From: Armatimonadota bacterium
Lineage (GTDB): Bacteria; Armatimonadota; Zipacnadia; Zipacnadales; FEN-943
DNA length: 6,356 nucleotides
Assembly: GCA_026419655.1 (NCBI GenBank)
Contig: JANZZA010000021.1
Coordinates: 1 to 6,356, forward strand
Direction of reading: 5' to 3'
Shown here: piece after piece, positions 6,192-6,356 of the stretch
Layout of the letters: each line of letters opens with the position of its first letter
How positions within the stretch are numbered: position 1 is the stretch's first letter
The notes under the pieces: generated by a model
The model's database searches: none
Seen by the model: only the letters and a program-made list of their open reading frames with translations
Told to the model about the DNA's origin: nothing
Program-made: the position numbers and the translations under genes

Positions 6192-6356
6192 GTGAGCGCC
6201 CGCGGGCTTGTCGTAATTGCAGGGCTTCTTCTTGCGGAGGGCACCTGGCCGGCCGGGCAGGTGGTCGGGTCTGCACAGCCCCGAGTAGCGGTTTTCTGTG
6301 AGCGGGGCTTCCCGTACTACGGAGCAAATCAGGCGGTCAGCCCAAGGCTGATTGCG
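6192..6356 (+). CDS. Secreted protein, N-terminus only (cut by window end)
   Basis: A frame opens at GTG 6192 and runs without a stop to the last base (55 codons). It begins MSARGLVVIAGLLLAEG (start codon read as Met), with Arg4 followed by a hydrophobic core, then a small-residue region (GQVVGSAQ) that could hold a signal peptidase site. The mature part begins PRVAVFCERGFPYYGANQAV and continues SPRLIA. A strand of the type RVAVF followed by a helix after SPRLIA suggests an alpha/beta (Rossmann-like or glutamine-amidotransferase-like) domain at the start of an exported protein. The function cannot be named. A G-rich run (6176-6184) ends 7 nt before the GTG and may serve as ribosome-binding site. 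GTG 6168 is in frame but less likely. An in-frame TAG at 6159 bounds the gene on the left. Confidence 0.65.
   Translation, partial: MSARGLVVIAGLLLAEGTWPAGQVVGSAQPRVAVFCERGFPYYGANQAVSPRLIA

Noticed and set aside
5795..6244. 149-residue minus-strand frame over the end of the MFS gene and the following gap
   Set aside because: It overlaps the confident MFS and secreted-protein genes, and its composition looks like random GC-rich translation.

Overview
High-GC bacterial DNA with a compact housekeeping core (RNase PH, then the XTP/dITP pyrophosphatase RdgB), followed by a gene of a poorly characterised conserved family and a 12-helix MFS exporter. The core is flanked by genes for secreted proteins: a broken beta-propeller-like gene on the minus strand at the left, and the first 55 codons of another exported protein on the plus strand at the right edge. 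GTG starts, GC-rich codons and bacterial Shine-Dalgarno and -10 signals show a bacterium. The lineage cannot be fixed from this sequence. A deep-branching, possibly thermophilic Firmicutes-like or Armatimonadota-like organism is a weak guess, based on the rph-rdgB pair, the DUF6775-like gene and the secreted proteins.

Layout. 33-1343 (minus): one reading frame for a secreted beta-propeller-like protein, interrupted by an in-frame TAA at 684-686. 1344-1728: divergent intergenic region holding a candidate structured RNA (1373-1487, best fold on the minus strand, just upstream of the propeller gene) and a clear sigma-70-type promoter for rph (TATAAT at 1684-1689). 1729-2460: rph. 2523-3125: rdgB. 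3126-3760: a long gap filled by diverged repeats in two families, with no convincing gene. 3761-4558: DUF6775-like protein with a C-terminal Cys/His cluster. 4641-5945: DHA1-type MFS transporter. 5946-6191: non-coding, with three small inverted repeats. 6192-6356: truncated secreted protein.

How the genes work together. Rph trims the 3' ends of tRNA precursors and RdgB removes deaminated purine triphosphates. The two lie in the same direction 62 nt apart and probably share the rph promoter. The DUF6775-like gene and the MFS gene lie 82 nt apart on the same strand, and the repeat-filled gap separates them from rph-rdgB, so they are probably a separate transcription unit. No mobile element, CRISPR array, tRNA or rRNA was seen. 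The most unusual signals are the branched fold ahead of the propeller gene, the single nonsense codon inside that gene, and the diverged intergenic repeats in which one hairpin is kept through a G-C to G-U change.
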